A stretch of DNA of 64,000 nucleotides from assembly GCF_004833285.1 (NCBI RefSeq), contig NZ_STFG01000015.1, positions 32,749-96,748 on the forward strand. The letters run 5' to 3'. Shown piece by piece: positions 18,665-28,422 of the stretch. Within the stretch, counting starts at the first letter, position 1. Each line of letters opens with the position of its first letter. The translations under genes and the position numbers were made by a program. This stretch comes from Lampropedia puyangensis. Its GTDB lineage: Bacteria; Pseudomonadota; Gammaproteobacteria; Burkholderiales; Burkholderiaceae_C. Under the pieces are notes generated by a model. The model was not told where the DNA came from and searched no databases. It worked only from the letters and a program-made list of their open reading frames with translations.

Positions 18665-20413
18665 TTATTTCAGCGTCATCACTTGGTTCATTTCCAAACC
18701 ACGATCAGTCAATGTGTAGTTCATGCTGACAAAGTCCACGGACTTGTAAAAGTCCAGCGCACTCTTGATGAGCGGCCAAACCACATAATTGGCACGGGCT
18801 TCTTCATCACTGTTGGCGGCATTGCTGAGCGTTTCTTCATCCACGTTGCCAGCCAGTTTGAGATAGCTTTCTCCGCTGAAGCCGTAGTAGAGCAAGGGTT
18901 CAGGAGTAGCTGGGCTGGCTTTGATGGCGGACTCTACTGCTGCAGGGGTGTCAGAACCAATGCCAAGTCCAATGGTTTTGTCGTTCATGGCGACCCACAA
19001 CTTGTTCTCAGCACCGACAACGCTGCTGGCCATGGCAGATTGCAATTCTTTGGCTTTGCCATCAGGTGTTAGGCCCAGTTGCGCCAATTCAGGCAGGAAG
19101 CCTTGTGCCATGCCAATCAAGCCCATCGGATTAGGTGAGGCCAAGACGATAGTGCCTTTGAATTTCTGGTTTTCGATATCGAGTTCGCTCAGGCTGGCAC
19201 GCAAGCCGGTCAACCAACCCGACGCAGCATACAGACCGGCCAGGTTTTGGGTGACTTCGGCCATTTGCTCGTTGAGTGGTTGGAGCAATTCGCATTGGAA
19301 AGGGGCCGCTTGCACTGCTGTGGCTTGGGCTTGCACAAAGCCTGCAAGCTGGTCAATTTTCAAGCTCATGCCAAACTCAATGCCGCTCTTGTCACTGCCC
19401 AGACCGGGTACAGGCGCAGTGATTTTTTGCAACTCACCAGCAAGCTTGCTTTCTACTTCTAAAACACCGCCCATGGCCACTTTTTTGCCAGTCATTTCTT
19501 TGGCGCCTAGAACGAAGCGTGGTGTTTTGGCAGCCAAGCTGTCGAACTCCGAGCGGCAAACTTCGCTGAGCGTTTGGTTGTCTGCTTGCAGTTGTTTGCT
19601 CAACCAGGTTGATTTACCCGCCGCAGGTGCCAGCAAAGCCAGAGTACGGCGCAGATCCAGAACACCTGTGCCTGCATAGTTTTGATAGCCGTATTGCTTG
19701 TTAATGGCTTGCAACTCACCAGAGGAAACAATGGATTGCGCAGGACGCTCAATACCAAGCAGTTGTGCCAGAGGCAGTTCAGCCACTTGGGGGTCAAAGG
19801 CAAGCACCAAGTGTTTGCCAGCGATGGCAGCCACTAGTCGTGGATTCAGTGGTGTGGCACTGTCAACTTCTTTGGCTTGCTTGTCCAATGGCAAGAACCA
19901 GTAGGCTTGGCCATTGAGATCGCCCACAGGCAGTTTTTCGCCGGCACGTGTTTCAACTTCGCTGACAAAGGTTTTAAAGAGCTCAGGATCTGCCAGTTCG
20001 AGGCGGATGACCGGTGCGCCAGCCACTTCGTATGCTGCTTGCAGGCCATTCAAGTTAATGCCCATGCTGGCTAAGGTATCAGGCTTTTGCAGGCGCTCTT
20101 TGAAGAGGTCAATGAGTGCATTGACTTTGGCTTGTTCTTCTGGGCCGATTTCGTTGGCTGCGACTTCTTTGGCGCGATCCAGAGACTGGATGAAGCCCAG
20201 TTTCATATTGTCCAGAGCAGGAGCTAGCGCGTCGATATAGGCTTTGGGCGCTGGTTCAAAATTGCCCAGAGCAAAAGCAGTTTCGGCTGGTGCAAATGCA
20301 AGCGGCAAGTCGGCTTTGGGGGCTGCTTCTTTCGTGGATGGTGCCGGTTCATCTTTGTTGGAGCAGGCTCCTAAGGCAAGCGCGACGGCCAAGAAGAGAG
20401 CGGTTTTTTTCAT
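18665..20413 (-). CDS. Large lipoprotein of unknown function, paralogue 2
   Basis: The 582-residue product has a lipoprotein signal peptide (FLAVALALGAC, lipid on Cys 16) followed by a short Pro/Lys/Ala-rich linker. It is a tandem duplicate of the gene at 16712, with the same length, same shared motifs and the same two mature-part cysteines (CRSEFD and FQCELL). The low but even similarity suggests an old duplication with both copies kept. Predicted to sit in the periplasm attached to a membrane. No other gene shares the unit. The function is unknown to me. Confidence 0.85.
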   Translation of the reverse strand: MKKTALFLAVALALGACSNKDEPAPSTKEAAPKADLPLAFAPAETAFALGNFEPAPKAYIDALAPALDNMKLGFIQSLDRAKEVAANEIGPEEQAKVNALIDLFKERLQKPDTLASMGINLNGLQAAYEVAGAPVIRLELADPELFKTFVSEVETRAGEKLPVGDLNGQAYWFLPLDKQAKEVDSATPLNPRLVAAIAGKHLVLAFDPQVAELPLAQLLGIERPAQSIVSSGELQAINKQYGYQNYAGTGVLDLRRTLALLAPAAGKSTWLSKQLQADNQTLSEVCRSEFDSLAAKTPRFVLGAKEMTGKKVAMGGVLEVESKLAGELQKITAPVPGLGSDKSGIEFGMSLKIDQLAGFVQAQATAVQAAPFQCELLQPLNEQMAEVTQNLAGLYAASGWLTGLRASLSELDIENQKFKGTIVLASPNPMGLIGMAQGFLPELAQLGLTPDGKAKELQSAMASSVVGAENKLWVAMNDKTIGLGIGSDTPAAVESAIKASPATPEPLLYYGFSGESYLKLAGNVDEETLSNAANSDEEARANYVVWPLIKSALDFYKSVDFVSMNYTLTDRGLEMNQVMTLK

Positions 20414-21092
20414 GGTTTCTCCAGATTAAATAGCAAGAATCAAATGGTGAGATTTGGCAAGGGGCCCTTTGTTGGGAGGGCTCGATATTCATGGTCAATC
20501 CAATTACAACGGCACTGACGATAGGGCAGTTGACATGCCCTTAACTAAACCCGGCAGTGCACCGCGCAGAACAGGCCTGGAAGAATTCTCATCTAGGGCT
20601 CGATCAGTCAGTGGAGTGGCTTGGTGCATTTGAATGGAAAATTTATGTTGTCAACCTGAGTTGGTGTATCCATACAGCACTTGCTATTGCCAGTGTTCAG
20701 TAGCTATGACGGGGCACTATTGCTCGTGCCTTTGAGACGAAGAGATAAGGCAAAGTGTTTGTTCCGTTAATCGGAGGCTGGTGGTTAAACACAAAGCCGC
20801 AATTTCCTCCTCAAATGCACTCTTATTGCCGCGCTTTAATTGTCCATGCCATTGGGACTGACCCAAAGCGGTGCATATCATACTGGAGCAATGCGCGATG
20901 CCCTTGTGTTTATGCATGCGGATGTCTCCAATGGTCTGCTACTTTAGTAGGGGGGCGGTTGACTGTGGTGTGAGCGTGATGACCAGAGGGTTTGCCATGA
21001 ATTTGCGTTCATGATGACACCAGAGCCAACATCCCCCCCTTACAATAAGCGGCATTGGCATCTAGTCTGTTGTGCCTACAACGAAATTTGGA
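20414..21092. other. Long intergenic gap before the his operon
   Basis: 679 bases with no supported gene on either strand. TACAAT at 21041-21046 could be the -10 of the hisB transcript; a matching -35 is not obvious. A run of seven C at 21033-21039 precedes it. No terminator, tRNA or repeat was recognised. Confidence 0.45.
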
Positions 21093-21725
21093 ATGACTTC
21101 TTCAGCCTTAGTCCCCACGCAGGGAACCGATAAAGCCGACCGCATTGCCGAGGTGAACCGACATACCGCAGAGACGCGTATCCATGTCCGGGTGAACCTT
21201 GATGGCAGTGGTGTAGCCAATTTACATACAGGTATCGGTTTTTTTGACCATATGCTGGATCAGATAGCCCGCCATGGCCTGATTGATCTGGATGTGCATT
21301 GTGAGGGCGACTTGCATATTGACGGCCACCATACCGTCGAGGATGTTGGCATCACCATCGGACAAGCCATTGCACAAGCCGTTGGGGATAAGAAGGGCCT
21401 TCGCCGCTACGGCCATGCTTATGTGCCATTGGATGAAGCGCTCAGTCGTGCGGTGATTGACTTGTCTGGCCGCCCAGGACTGTCTTTCGATATTGCCTTC
21501 ACCAGTGGCATGGTGGGGCAGTTCGATACGCAATTGACCTACGAGTTTTTCCAAGGTTTTGCCAACCATGCATTGGCTACGGTCCACATTGATAACCTCA
21601 AAGGCATCAATGCACACCACCAGGCCGAAACCGCTTTTAAGGCCTTCGGCAGGGCGCTGCGCATGGCTATTGAGCGTGATCCGCGGATGGTGGGAATTAT
21701 CCCCTCCACCAAAGGTGTGCTTTGA
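21093..21725 (+). CDS. hisB: Imidazoleglycerol-phosphate dehydratase
   Basis: Sixth step of histidine synthesis: dehydrates imidazole glycerol phosphate to imidazole acetol phosphate in the cytosol. Mono-functional HisB (210 residues), without the phosphatase domain of the E. coli enzyme. Metal-binding histidine motifs are intact: [24 protein letters not shown] and [19 protein letters not shown]. The ATG at 21093 gives a normal N-terminus; a GTG at 21072 is also in frame. First gene of a run hisB-H-A-x-F-I-E. Confidence 0.96.
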   Translation: MTSSALVPTQGTDKADRIAEVNRHTAETRIHVRVNLDGSGVANLHTGIGFFDHMLDQIARHGLIDLDVHCEGDLHIDGHHTVEDVGITIGQAIAQAVGDKKGLRRYGHAYVPLDEALSRAVIDLSGRPGLSFDIAFTSGMVGQFDTQLTYEFFQGFANHALATVHIDNLKGINAHHQAETAFKAFGRALRMAIERDPRMVGIIPSTKGVL

Positions 21726-21857
21726 TCCCCAACGCAATGCGTGATGATGCCGGATTGTTTGGCACGATGCATGCGTTGTGATGCCTAGCTCTCACGGTTT
21801 TTTGATGCTGTCGTAGGCGGTGTCTCTTACTGCTTTTTTTCATTTTTGAATGTGCCC

Positions 21858-22520
21858 ATGACTGCTCGCCATACCCTTGCTGTTGTTGACTATGGCTCAG
21901 GCAACTTGCGCTCTGTCTGGCAGGCTGCGTGTCATGCTGCTTTGGACTCCGATTGGAACGTGGTGTTGACCCACGATGCGCAGGTGATCGAGCAAGCCAG
22001 TCGCGTGATATTGCCGGGGCAAGGGGCCATGGCCGATTGCATGCGCGAGTTACGCGAATCGGGCATGTTGGAGCCAGTGCTTCGTGCGGCTGCTTCCAAG
22101 CCTTTATTTGGCGTGTGCGTGGGCATGCAAATGCTGTTAGAGCACAGCGAAGAAGGGGATACCCCATCGCTTGGGCTCATTGGAGGGCAGGTTAAACGCT
22201 TTCAACTTGAAGGTCGCTTGCAGGCCGATGGCAGCCGCTACAAAATCCCGCAAATGGGCTGGAACCGTGTCACACGTCCTGATAGCCGCCCAGAGCATGC
22301 TATGTGGCGCGGCATTCCTGATGGCAGTTGGTATTACTTTGTGCACAGCTACTATGCCGAACTGACCGATCAGAGTCACTGTGTTGGCGAGACTGAGTAT
22401 GGCGCGCCGTTTGCTTGCGCAATTGCGCGAGATAATCTTTTTGCGACGCAATTTCACCCTGAGAAAAGTGCAGATCAGGGCATTGCGCTCTACCGTAATT
22501 TTTTGAGCTGGAATCCGTAG
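21858..22520 (+). CDS. hisH: Imidazole glycerol phosphate synthase, glutaminase subunit
   Basis: Glutamine amidotransferase that feeds ammonia to HisF. Class-I catalytic cysteine in GVCVGMQMLLE (oxyanion segment usually GICLGMQ) and the His-Glu pair in QFHPEKS are present. The length of 220 residues is usual. The ATG at 21858 is preferred; TTG 21846 and GTG 21852 are in frame just upstream. It works as a heterodimer with the product of the gene at 24321. Confidence 0.95.
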   Translation: MTARHTLAVVDYGSGNLRSVWQAACHAALDSDWNVVLTHDAQVIEQASRVILPGQGAMADCMRELRESGMLEPVLRAAASKPLFGVCVGMQMLLEHSEEGDTPSLGLIGGQVKRFQLEGRLQADGSRYKIPQMGWNRVTRPDSRPEHAMWRGIPDGSWYYFVHSYYAELTDQSHCVGETEYGAPFACAIARDNLFATQFHPEKSADQGIALYRNFLSWNP

Positions 22521-22599
22521 CACACGCCTGTGTGTTAATGGATATTTTCTTTAACCCCCATGCGTACCTGTTGTACGCTGCAAATATTTTTGACCGACC

Positions 22600-23346
22600 A
22601 TGCTGTTGATCCCTGCCATTGACCTTAAAGACGGGCATTGCGTGCGCCTTGTGCAAGGCGATATGGACCAATCCACGACCTTTGGTGAAGAGCCCGCGCT
22701 GGTGGCCCAACGTTGGCTTGACGAGGGCGCACGGCGTCTGCATTTGGTTGATCTCAATGGCGCCTTTGCGGGAAAGCCCAAGAATCTGACTGCCATTAAG
22801 TCGATTTTGAAAGAAGTCGATGGTGAAATTCCTGTGCAGTTGGGGGGCGGGATTCGTGATCTGGATACCATTGAACAATACATTGATGCCGGTATCCGCT
22901 ATGTGATTATTGGTACAGCCGCAGTCAAGAACCCTGGTTTCCTGCGTGATGCATGCAGTGCATTTGGCGGTCACATCATTGTGGGGATTGATGCCAAGGA
23001 TGGCAAAGTAGCCACCGATGGTTGGGCTAAGGTCTCCAATGTCGAGGCGATTGATTTGGCTAAGAAATTTGAGGACTACGGTGTGGAGTCGATCATTTAT
23101 ACCGATATTGGGCGTGATGGCATGCTCAGCGGTATCAATGTCGATGCAACAGTGCGCTTGGCGCAAGCCGTTGAGATCCCGATCATTGCCAGCGGCGGCC
23201 TCAAAGATATTCACGACATTGAGCAACTGGTTGCCGTTGCCGATGAAGGCATTGAAGGCGTGATTTGCGGTAAAGCCATTTACACGGGCGGTTTGGATTT
23301 TGCCAGTGCGCAAGACCGCGCAGATGAATTGACCGACGCAGCCTGA
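22600..23346 (+). CDS. hisA: ProFAR isomerase HisA
   Basis: Phosphoribosylformimino-5-aminoimidazole carboxamide ribotide isomerase, a (beta/alpha)8 barrel of 248 residues. The N-terminal [20 protein letters not shown] carries the catalytic aspartate of the first strand. Phosphate-binding segments GGGIRD and [10 protein letters not shown], and the second catalytic Asp in YTDIGRDGM, are clear. Its stop codon overlaps the start of the next gene (TGATG), so the two are translationally coupled. Confidence 0.97.
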   Translation: MLLIPAIDLKDGHCVRLVQGDMDQSTTFGEEPALVAQRWLDEGARRLHLVDLNGAFAGKPKNLTAIKSILKEVDGEIPVQLGGGIRDLDTIEQYIDAGIRYVIIGTAAVKNPGFLRDACSAFGGHIIVGIDAKDGKVATDGWAKVSNVEAIDLAKKFEDYGVESIIYTDIGRDGMLSGINVDATVRLAQAVEIPIIASGGLKDIHDIEQLVAVADEGIEGVICGKAIYTGGLDFASAQDRADELTDAA

Positions 23347-24230
23347 TGGCATTGAAGCCCACCTCCTCAGCGAGCACTGTGGTCCCTTGGTGTGATTTTC
23401 ATGGCCAGCCAGCGGTACGTTTGGTTGCGTCTTGGGGTGATTGTGTCACTGTCTTGCAGCAAGGCGGGCAGGTGGTGTCTTGGATGACTGCAGACGGGCG
23501 AGAGCAGTTGTATTTGAGCCCGCAGGCGCGCTGGAATGGGCAAGATGCCATTCGTGGCGGGGTGCCGATTTGCTTTCCGCAATTCAACCAGCGTGGCCCG
23601 TTGATAAAGCATGGTTTTGCGCGCCATCTGCCTTGGCAATGTGTCTCTGTCAATGAAAGCCAGATCAGCTTTGTGCTCGCTGATGGTGCATTGACACGGC
23701 GTTTATGGCCGCATGCTTTTCGTGTGGAACTGGCCGTCGAACTCAGCCCTGGTGCATTGCGTTTGCAGTTGCAGGTGCAGAACACCGATACACAGCCATG
23801 GGCTTTTACCGCAGCGTTGCATACCTATGTGCAGGTGCCGGACGTCGTGCAAGTGCATCTGATGGGCTTGCATGGGGCGCAGCGTTGGGATGCCGTACGC
23901 GATGTGCATGGCATTCAAGAGGGGGCTGCGCGATTCGGGCAAGAGTTCGACTGCGTGTTTCAATCCCAACCTGAGCAGGTGCTGCGGTTGCTTATGGATG
24001 GCGCGCCGTCTGATGCTCCTCGTTCGTTATTGGACATCACCCAAAGCGTCAGTTGTCCACAAACCGTTGTGTGGAATCCTGGTCCGCGTTTGGGGGCGCG
24101 CTTGAATGATATGCCCGATGATGGTTGGCGCCATATGCTGTGTATTGAGGCTGCTTGCATTGATGCACCCGTGACGCTAGCCCCCACGCAGCGCTGGCAG
24201 GCATGGCAAACTTTGCGCTGTCGTGCATGA
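23346..24230 (+). CDS. D-hexose-6-phosphate mutarotase / aldose 1-epimerase-like protein
   Basis: The 294-residue galactose-mutarotase-fold protein resembles YeaD-type glucose-6-phosphate 1-epimerases. Landmarks are GGQVVSW, IRGGVPICFPQF, the catalytic His in ALHTYVQV (His 159) and the catalytic Glu in CIEAAC (Glu 268). The start ATG overlaps the hisA stop by one base, and hisF follows 90 bases later, so it is embedded in the histidine operon though it has no known role in that pathway. A second activity cannot be excluded, but the key residues are kept. Confidence 0.88.
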   Translation: MALKPTSSASTVVPWCDFHGQPAVRLVASWGDCVTVLQQGGQVVSWMTADGREQLYLSPQARWNGQDAIRGGVPICFPQFNQRGPLIKHGFARHLPWQCVSVNESQISFVLADGALTRRLWPHAFRVELAVELSPGALRLQLQVQNTDTQPWAFTAALHTYVQVPDVVQVHLMGLHGAQRWDAVRDVHGIQEGAARFGQEFDCVFQSQPEQVLRLLMDGAPSDAPRSLLDITQSVSCPQTVVWNPGPRLGARLNDMPDDGWRHMLCIEAACIDAPVTLAPTQRWQAWQTLRCRA

Positions 24231-24320
24231 CATGTGTCACATGCCCGTGTTTGCCCTTTTTAGCGGGCAGAGCAATACGGGCTGGCGCTTCTCCTTTATT
24301 TGAATTGAACAGGAAATACT

Positions 24321-25121
24321 ATGCTGGCAAAACGCATCATTCCATGCCTTGATGTGACGGGCGGGCGGGTGGTCAAAGGTGTCAATTTTGTGGAGCTGCG
24401 CGATGCCGGCGATCCGGTGGAAATTGCAGCCCGTTACAACGAGCAAGGCGCTGATGAGTTGACTTTTTTGGACATCACGGCCACCAGTGATGGTCGTGAT
24501 TTGATCTTGCCGATCATTGAGTCGGTAGCATCCCAGGTCTTCATCCCCCTGACCGTGGGGGGCGGGGTACGTACAGTAGCCGATGTGCGGCGCTTGCTCA
24601 ATGCGGGGGCGGACAAGACCAGTTTCAACTCCGCTGCCATTGCCAATCCTGACGTCATCAGCGAAGCCTCTGGCAAGTATGGTTCGCAATGTATTGTCGT
24701 GGCGATTGATGCCAAGCGTCGCAGTGTCGAGGCAGAGCAGGTGTTGGATGCGCAAGGCCAGCCCGTTGGGCCAGGCTGGAATGTATTTAGCCATGGCGGG
24801 CGTAAAGATACTGGTTTGGATGTATTGCAATGGGCCAAGGATATGGCGCAGCGTGGGGCTGGTGAGTTGTTACTCACGAGCATGGATAAAGATGGCACGA
24901 AGAGCGGTTTTGATTTGGAACTCACACGAGCTGTTAGTGATTCGGTCTCCGTGCCGGTGATCGCGTCCGGTGGTGTGGGCACTTTGGAGCATATGGCTGA
25001 CGGCATTACCAAAGGTGGCGCAGATGCGGTGTTGGCGGCAAGCATTTTCCATTTTGGTACGTTCACTGTTGCGCAGACCAAGCAATACATGGCCGAGCGT
25101 GGTATTGCTGTGCGGCTGTAA
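24321..25121 (+). CDS. hisF: Imidazole glycerol phosphate synthase, cyclase subunit
   Basis: Uses ammonia from HisH and PRFAR to make imidazole glycerol phosphate and AICAR. A (beta/alpha)8 barrel of 266 residues beginning [12 protein letters not shown], with the catalytic Asp in PCLDV and the second in LTSMDKDGT. Phosphate-binding loops are GGGVRT and ASGGVGT. AGGAAA lies just before the ATG. Confidence 0.97.
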   Translation: MLAKRIIPCLDVTGGRVVKGVNFVELRDAGDPVEIAARYNEQGADELTFLDITATSDGRDLILPIIESVASQVFIPLTVGGGVRTVADVRRLLNAGADKTSFNSAAIANPDVISEASGKYGSQCIVVAIDAKRRSVEAEQVLDAQGQPVGPGWNVFSHGGRKDTGLDVLQWAKDMAQRGAGELLLTSMDKDGTKSGFDLELTRAVSDSVSVPVIASGGVGTLEHMADGITKGGADAVLAASIFHFGTFTVAQTKQYMAERGIAVRL

Positions 25122-25207
25122 GCGGGCTTGCAATGTATTCGCACGCATGGTGAATGTTTCGTTCATGAGACTGACGTTGAACTTTTGATCAAACGGGGGT
25201 GACAGAG

Positions 25208-25615
25208 ATGGCAAATGATGAAGTGCAATGGCTGGAGGCCGTTCGCTGGGACGATAGAGGCTTGGTGCCCGTTATTGCGCAAGAGAAAGACACTGGCGAT
25301 GTATTGATGTTCGCTTGGATGAACCGCGAGGCGCTAGCGCAAACGGCAGCCAAAGGGCAGGCTGTGTATTTCAGCCGTTCGCGCGGCAAGCTTTGGCACA
25401 AAGGCGAAGAGTCTGGGCACTTTCAGACCGTGCATGAAATTCGGCTCGATTGCGATAACGATGTGGTGTTGCTCAGCATCACCCAGCACGGACATAACCC
25501 GTCGATTGCTTGCCACACTGGACGCCACAGCTGTTTTTACCAACGCTTAGAGGGGCAGCAGTGGCAGGCCGTGACGCCGGTGCTGAAAGACCCTCAGTCC
25601 ATTTATGAAAAATAA
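25208..25615 (+). CDS. hisI: Phosphoribosyl-AMP cyclohydrolase
   Basis: Third step of histidine synthesis, a zinc hydrolase of about 135 residues. Single-domain HisI, not fused to HisE. Family motifs [23 protein letters not shown], the DCDND metal site and the [11 protein letters not shown] zinc cysteine/histidine segment are all present. The ATG at 25208 has a G-rich stretch (25194-25198) nine bases before; a GTG at 25199 is the alternative start. Confidence 0.96.
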   Translation: MANDEVQWLEAVRWDDRGLVPVIAQEKDTGDVLMFAWMNREALAQTAAKGQAVYFSRSRGKLWHKGEESGHFQTVHEIRLDCDNDVVLLSITQHGHNPSIACHTGRHSCFYQRLEGQQWQAVTPVLKDPQSIYEK

Positions 25616-25632
25616 GAAAGCGAGCGCATGCG

Positions 25633-26028
25633 ATGAGTGAAGCTACCCCGTCGTCTTCTACTTCCCCGTCGATCTCTGCAGATGCGCTGCTGGCGCATTT
25701 GACCCAAGTGTTGGAGTCCCGCAAGCCTGAGCGAGGAGGAGATCCTGCCAGTAGCTATGCCGCCAAACTGTTGGCTGCAGGCAAAGCGCCAGATTCCTTT
25801 TTGAAAAAAATTGGTGAAGAAGCCGCAGAAGTGGTGATGGCCGCTAAGGATGTGCAGTTTGGCCATAAAGAGCGTGATGCGCTGGTCTACGAAATCGCTG
25901 ATTTATGGTTTCACTCGCTCGTGGCCTTGGCGCATTTTGATTTGAGTGCGGAGGATGTCATTCGCGAATTGGCGCGCCGTGAAGGCGTCAGCGGCTTACA
26001 GGAGAAGGCTGCGAGACCGCAGAATTGA
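25633..26028 (+). CDS. hisE: Phosphoribosyl-ATP diphosphatase
   Basis: Second step of histidine synthesis, hydrolysing phosphoribosyl-ATP to the monophosphate. The 131-residue product is of the MazG-like all-alpha fold, with the conserved [16 protein letters not shown] helix and YEIADLWFH metal-binding segment. A Ser/Pro-rich lead of about 14 residues precedes the domain. It follows hisI by 17 bases and is the last gene before the operon terminator. Confidence 0.95.
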   Translation: MSEATPSSSTSPSISADALLAHLTQVLESRKPERGGDPASSYAAKLLAAGKAPDSFLKKIGEEAAEVVMAAKDVQFGHKERDALVYEIADLWFHSLVALAHFDLSAEDVIRELARREGVSGLQEKAARPQN

Positions 26029-26051
26029 CGTGTGCTGTGTGCACGCATGAA

Positions 26052-26088
26052 AAAGCCTCTACAGTACGAAACGGGCAGAGGCTTTTTT
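26052..26088. terminator. Bidirectional terminator between hisE and BMP gene
   Basis: AAAGCCTCT (26052-26060) and AGAGGCTTT (26077-26085) form a 9-bp stem flanked by an A run on the left and a T run on the right. It can end the his operon on plus and the ABC transporter operon on minus. Confidence 0.88.
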
Positions 26089-26221
26089 ATATGCAAATTT
26101 TTTGGCGCTGTCGCCAATGGTTGTTTGAAGGCGCCATGGCGACATGGCAGTCTATCTTGTCAGAACGTGCGCGCGATTTCAACACGGCCTGCGTCGAAAT
26201 CAGGCACACGTTCCTCAAGCA

Positions 26222-27439
26222 TCAGTTGGCGCCTGGTACCTTGCCTTCTACACCTTTAACGTAGAACTTGATGCCCAGTAAGAAACCGTCATCGGCCACT
26301 TGGTCTGCCGTCAGCACTTCCTTGCCTTCTTGGTCAACGATGGGGCCCTTCCAGATACTGAATGTACCGTCTTTGAGGCCTTGCTTGGCTTGTGCCACTT
26401 TGTCTTTGATCTCCTGAGGAATATCGTCAGCCAGTGACACGATGTCGATAGCGCCTTCTTTCACGCCCCACCAGTGTTGACCGCTGCTCCAATTGCCATT
26501 GACCGCATCTTGCGCGGTTTTGATGTAGTAAGGCCCCCAGTTGATCACTGCCGATCCCAAATGCGCTTTAGGGCCGTAGGCAGTCATATCAGAGTCCCAG
26601 CCAAATGCACGCTTGCCTTGGTCTTGTGCGGTTTTGAGCACTGCAGCCGAGTCGGTGTTTTGGAACAAAATGTCTGCGCCACTGTTGATCAATGAGGTTG
26701 CGGCTTCGGTTTCTTTTGGTGGGTTGAACCATTCATTCACCCACACGACTTTGGTTGTGATCTTGGGATTCACCGATTGCGCGCCGAGCGTGAAACTGTT
26801 GATGTTGCGAATGACCTCAGGGATGGGGACTGAGCCAACGACGCCAACAACGTTCGATTGCGTCATCCCGCCTGCAATAATCCCTGCCAGATAGGCGCCT
26901 TCATAGGTGCGGCTGTCGTAGGTGGCCAAATTGCCTGCGGTTTTGTAGCCCGTGGCGTGCTCAAACTTGACGTTCGGGAAGTCTTGGGCCAGGCGCACCA
27001 TGTAGTCCATGTAGCCGAATGTGGTGCCAAAAATGATGTCGTTGCCTTCTGCTGCAAAACCGCGCAGGATGCGCTCGGCATCTGCCGACTCAGGCACGCT
27101 TTCGACATACTTGGTTTGCACTTTATCGCCAAGCGCGGCTTCCAGTGCTTTACGGCCATTGTCGTGTGCGTAAGTCCAGCCACCATCACCTACAGGGCCA
27201 ATATAGGCAAAGGCGATTTTCAATGGCTTGGATTCTTGCGCTGTAGTGGCGCTGGCTTCATTCGCGGCCGCTGGCGCTGGTGCAGGGGTAGGAGTTGGAG
27301 CGCTTGAAGCTGCTGCAGGTGCTGGCGCAGGGGCTGGGCTTGGAGCAGGTGTTTCTTGCTTGCCGCAGGCAGTCAATGTCGCGGCAAAGAGTGCTGCGAC
27401 CGCAAAAGGTCTTACCAGAGAGTGAGTCGATAGGCTCAT
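26222..27439 (-). CDS. BMP-family ABC transporter substrate-binding lipoprotein
   Basis: Periplasmic binding lipoprotein of 405 residues (PnrA/Med family), which in characterised members binds purine nucleosides. Signal peptide with lipobox LTAC at about residue 24, followed by an Ala/Pro repeat linker. Core motifs KIAFAYIGPVGDGGWTYAHD, GFAAEGNDIIFGTTFGY and QNTDSAAVLKTAQDQG match the family. The ATG at 27439 has GGAG 8 bases before it and gives a clean signal peptide. It is the last gene of a four-gene minus operon with two permeases and an ATPase. Confidence 0.93.
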   Translation of the reverse strand: MSLSTHSLVRPFAVAALFAATLTACGKQETPAPSPAPAPAPAAASSAPTPTPAPAPAAANEASATTAQESKPLKIAFAYIGPVGDGGWTYAHDNGRKALEAALGDKVQTKYVESVPESADAERILRGFAAEGNDIIFGTTFGYMDYMVRLAQDFPNVKFEHATGYKTAGNLATYDSRTYEGAYLAGIIAGGMTQSNVVGVVGSVPIPEVIRNINSFTLGAQSVNPKITTKVVWVNEWFNPPKETEAATSLINSGADILFQNTDSAAVLKTAQDQGKRAFGWDSDMTAYGPKAHLGSAVINWGPYYIKTAQDAVNGNWSSGQHWWGVKEGAIDIVSLADDIPQEIKDKVAQAKQGLKDGTFSIWKGPIVDQEGKEVLTADQVADDGFLLGIKFYVKGVEGKVPGAN

Positions 27440-27510
27440 GTTGATACTCCAATGAGTCAAAGAAAAAAAGCAAGAAATGAGGCGAGCACTGGGGCTGTTG
27501 TGCCCCCCAT

Positions 27511-28422
27511 TCAACTGCCGGGCGAAAAAGCTTTGCCAAGGGACGCTGGCATGTTGGTGCGAATCCAGGCTGGGTTGCGCGAAATCAGCACCAATACCAC
27601 GATGGTGGCCAAATAAGGCAGCATGCTCAGCAACTGACTGGGAATTTGCACACCACTGGCCTGCATACTGAATTGCAGCATGGTCATGCCGCCAAACAGA
27701 TAAGCACCTAACAGAACGCGGGCAGGGCGCCATGTTGCAAATGCGGTCAGTGCCAGAGCAATCCAACCTCGGCCAGCAACCATGCCTTCAGCCCACAGCG
27801 AACTGTATACAGTGGCCAGATAGGCGCCCGCCAAGCCGCAAAGACCGCCTCCAATCGTGATGCAGGCCAAACGAATGGCGCGCACGGGATACCCTAATGC
27901 ATGTGCAGATTCGGGCGATTCACCAATGGAGCGCAACAGCAGACCTGTACGTGTGCGGCCATAGAACCAAGTCAAGAAAATGGCCAATGCGATGGTGAGA
28001 TAAACCATCCAATGTTGGCGAAACAGGGCTGTGCCGATAAAGGGAAGATCGGCCAATCCGGGAATGCTGAATTTGGGCGTTGCCGGGATGCTGGCTTGCA
28101 CGTAATCCACCCCCATAAAGGCTGAGAACCCCACGCCAAAAATACTCAATGCCAAGCCGCTGGCATATTGGTTGGTATGCAAAAACACCACTAGCAAACC
28201 AAACAGCAGTGCCAGTAAAGCGCCGGCACCAATGCCAGCTAGTAAGCCCAGGGTAAAGCTACCTGTATGCACTACAGTGGCATAACCTGCAATGGCGGCG
28301 CACAGCATCATGCCTTCTGCGCCAAGGTTAACAACCCCAATTTTTTCATTGATCAACAGACCAAGACCTGCCAGGGCGATGACGGTGCCGGCACTGAGCG
28401 TGGATGCGATGAGTAAATCCAT
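27511..28422 (-). CDS. Nucleoside ABC transporter permease (NupQ/YufQ-like)
   Basis: Inner-membrane permease of 303 residues in the branched-chain/ribose permease superfamily. NEKIGVVNLGAEGMM near the N-terminus and the loop SIGESPESAHALGYPVRAIR, which contacts the ATPase, are characteristic of the second permease of BMP-type nucleoside importers. Its ATG overlaps the stop of the upstream permease by one base, so the subunits are coupled. Substrate is inferred from the binding protein family, not from the permease. Confidence 0.92.
   Translation of the reverse strand: MDLLIASTLSAGTVIALAGLGLLINEKIGVVNLGAEGMMLCAAIAGYATVVHTGSFTLGLLAGIGAGALLALLFGLLVVFLHTNQYASGLALSIFGVGFSAFMGVDYVQASIPATPKFSIPGLADLPFIGTALFRQHWMVYLTIALAIFLTWFYGRTRTGLLLRSIGESPESAHALGYPVRAIRLACITIGGGLCGLAGAYLATVYSSLWAEGMVAGRGWIALALTAFATWRPARVLLGAYLFGGMTMLQFSMQASGVQIPSQLLSMLPYLATIVVLVLISRNPAWIRTNMPASLGKAFSPGS

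Noticed and set aside
24052..24077. DnaA-like pair TTGTCCACA ... TGTGGAATC
   Set aside because: It lies inside the mutarotase gene in codons for SCPQTVVWNPG, lacks the CATAGGGCCATCCCA motif and the module spacing, so it is treated as chance.
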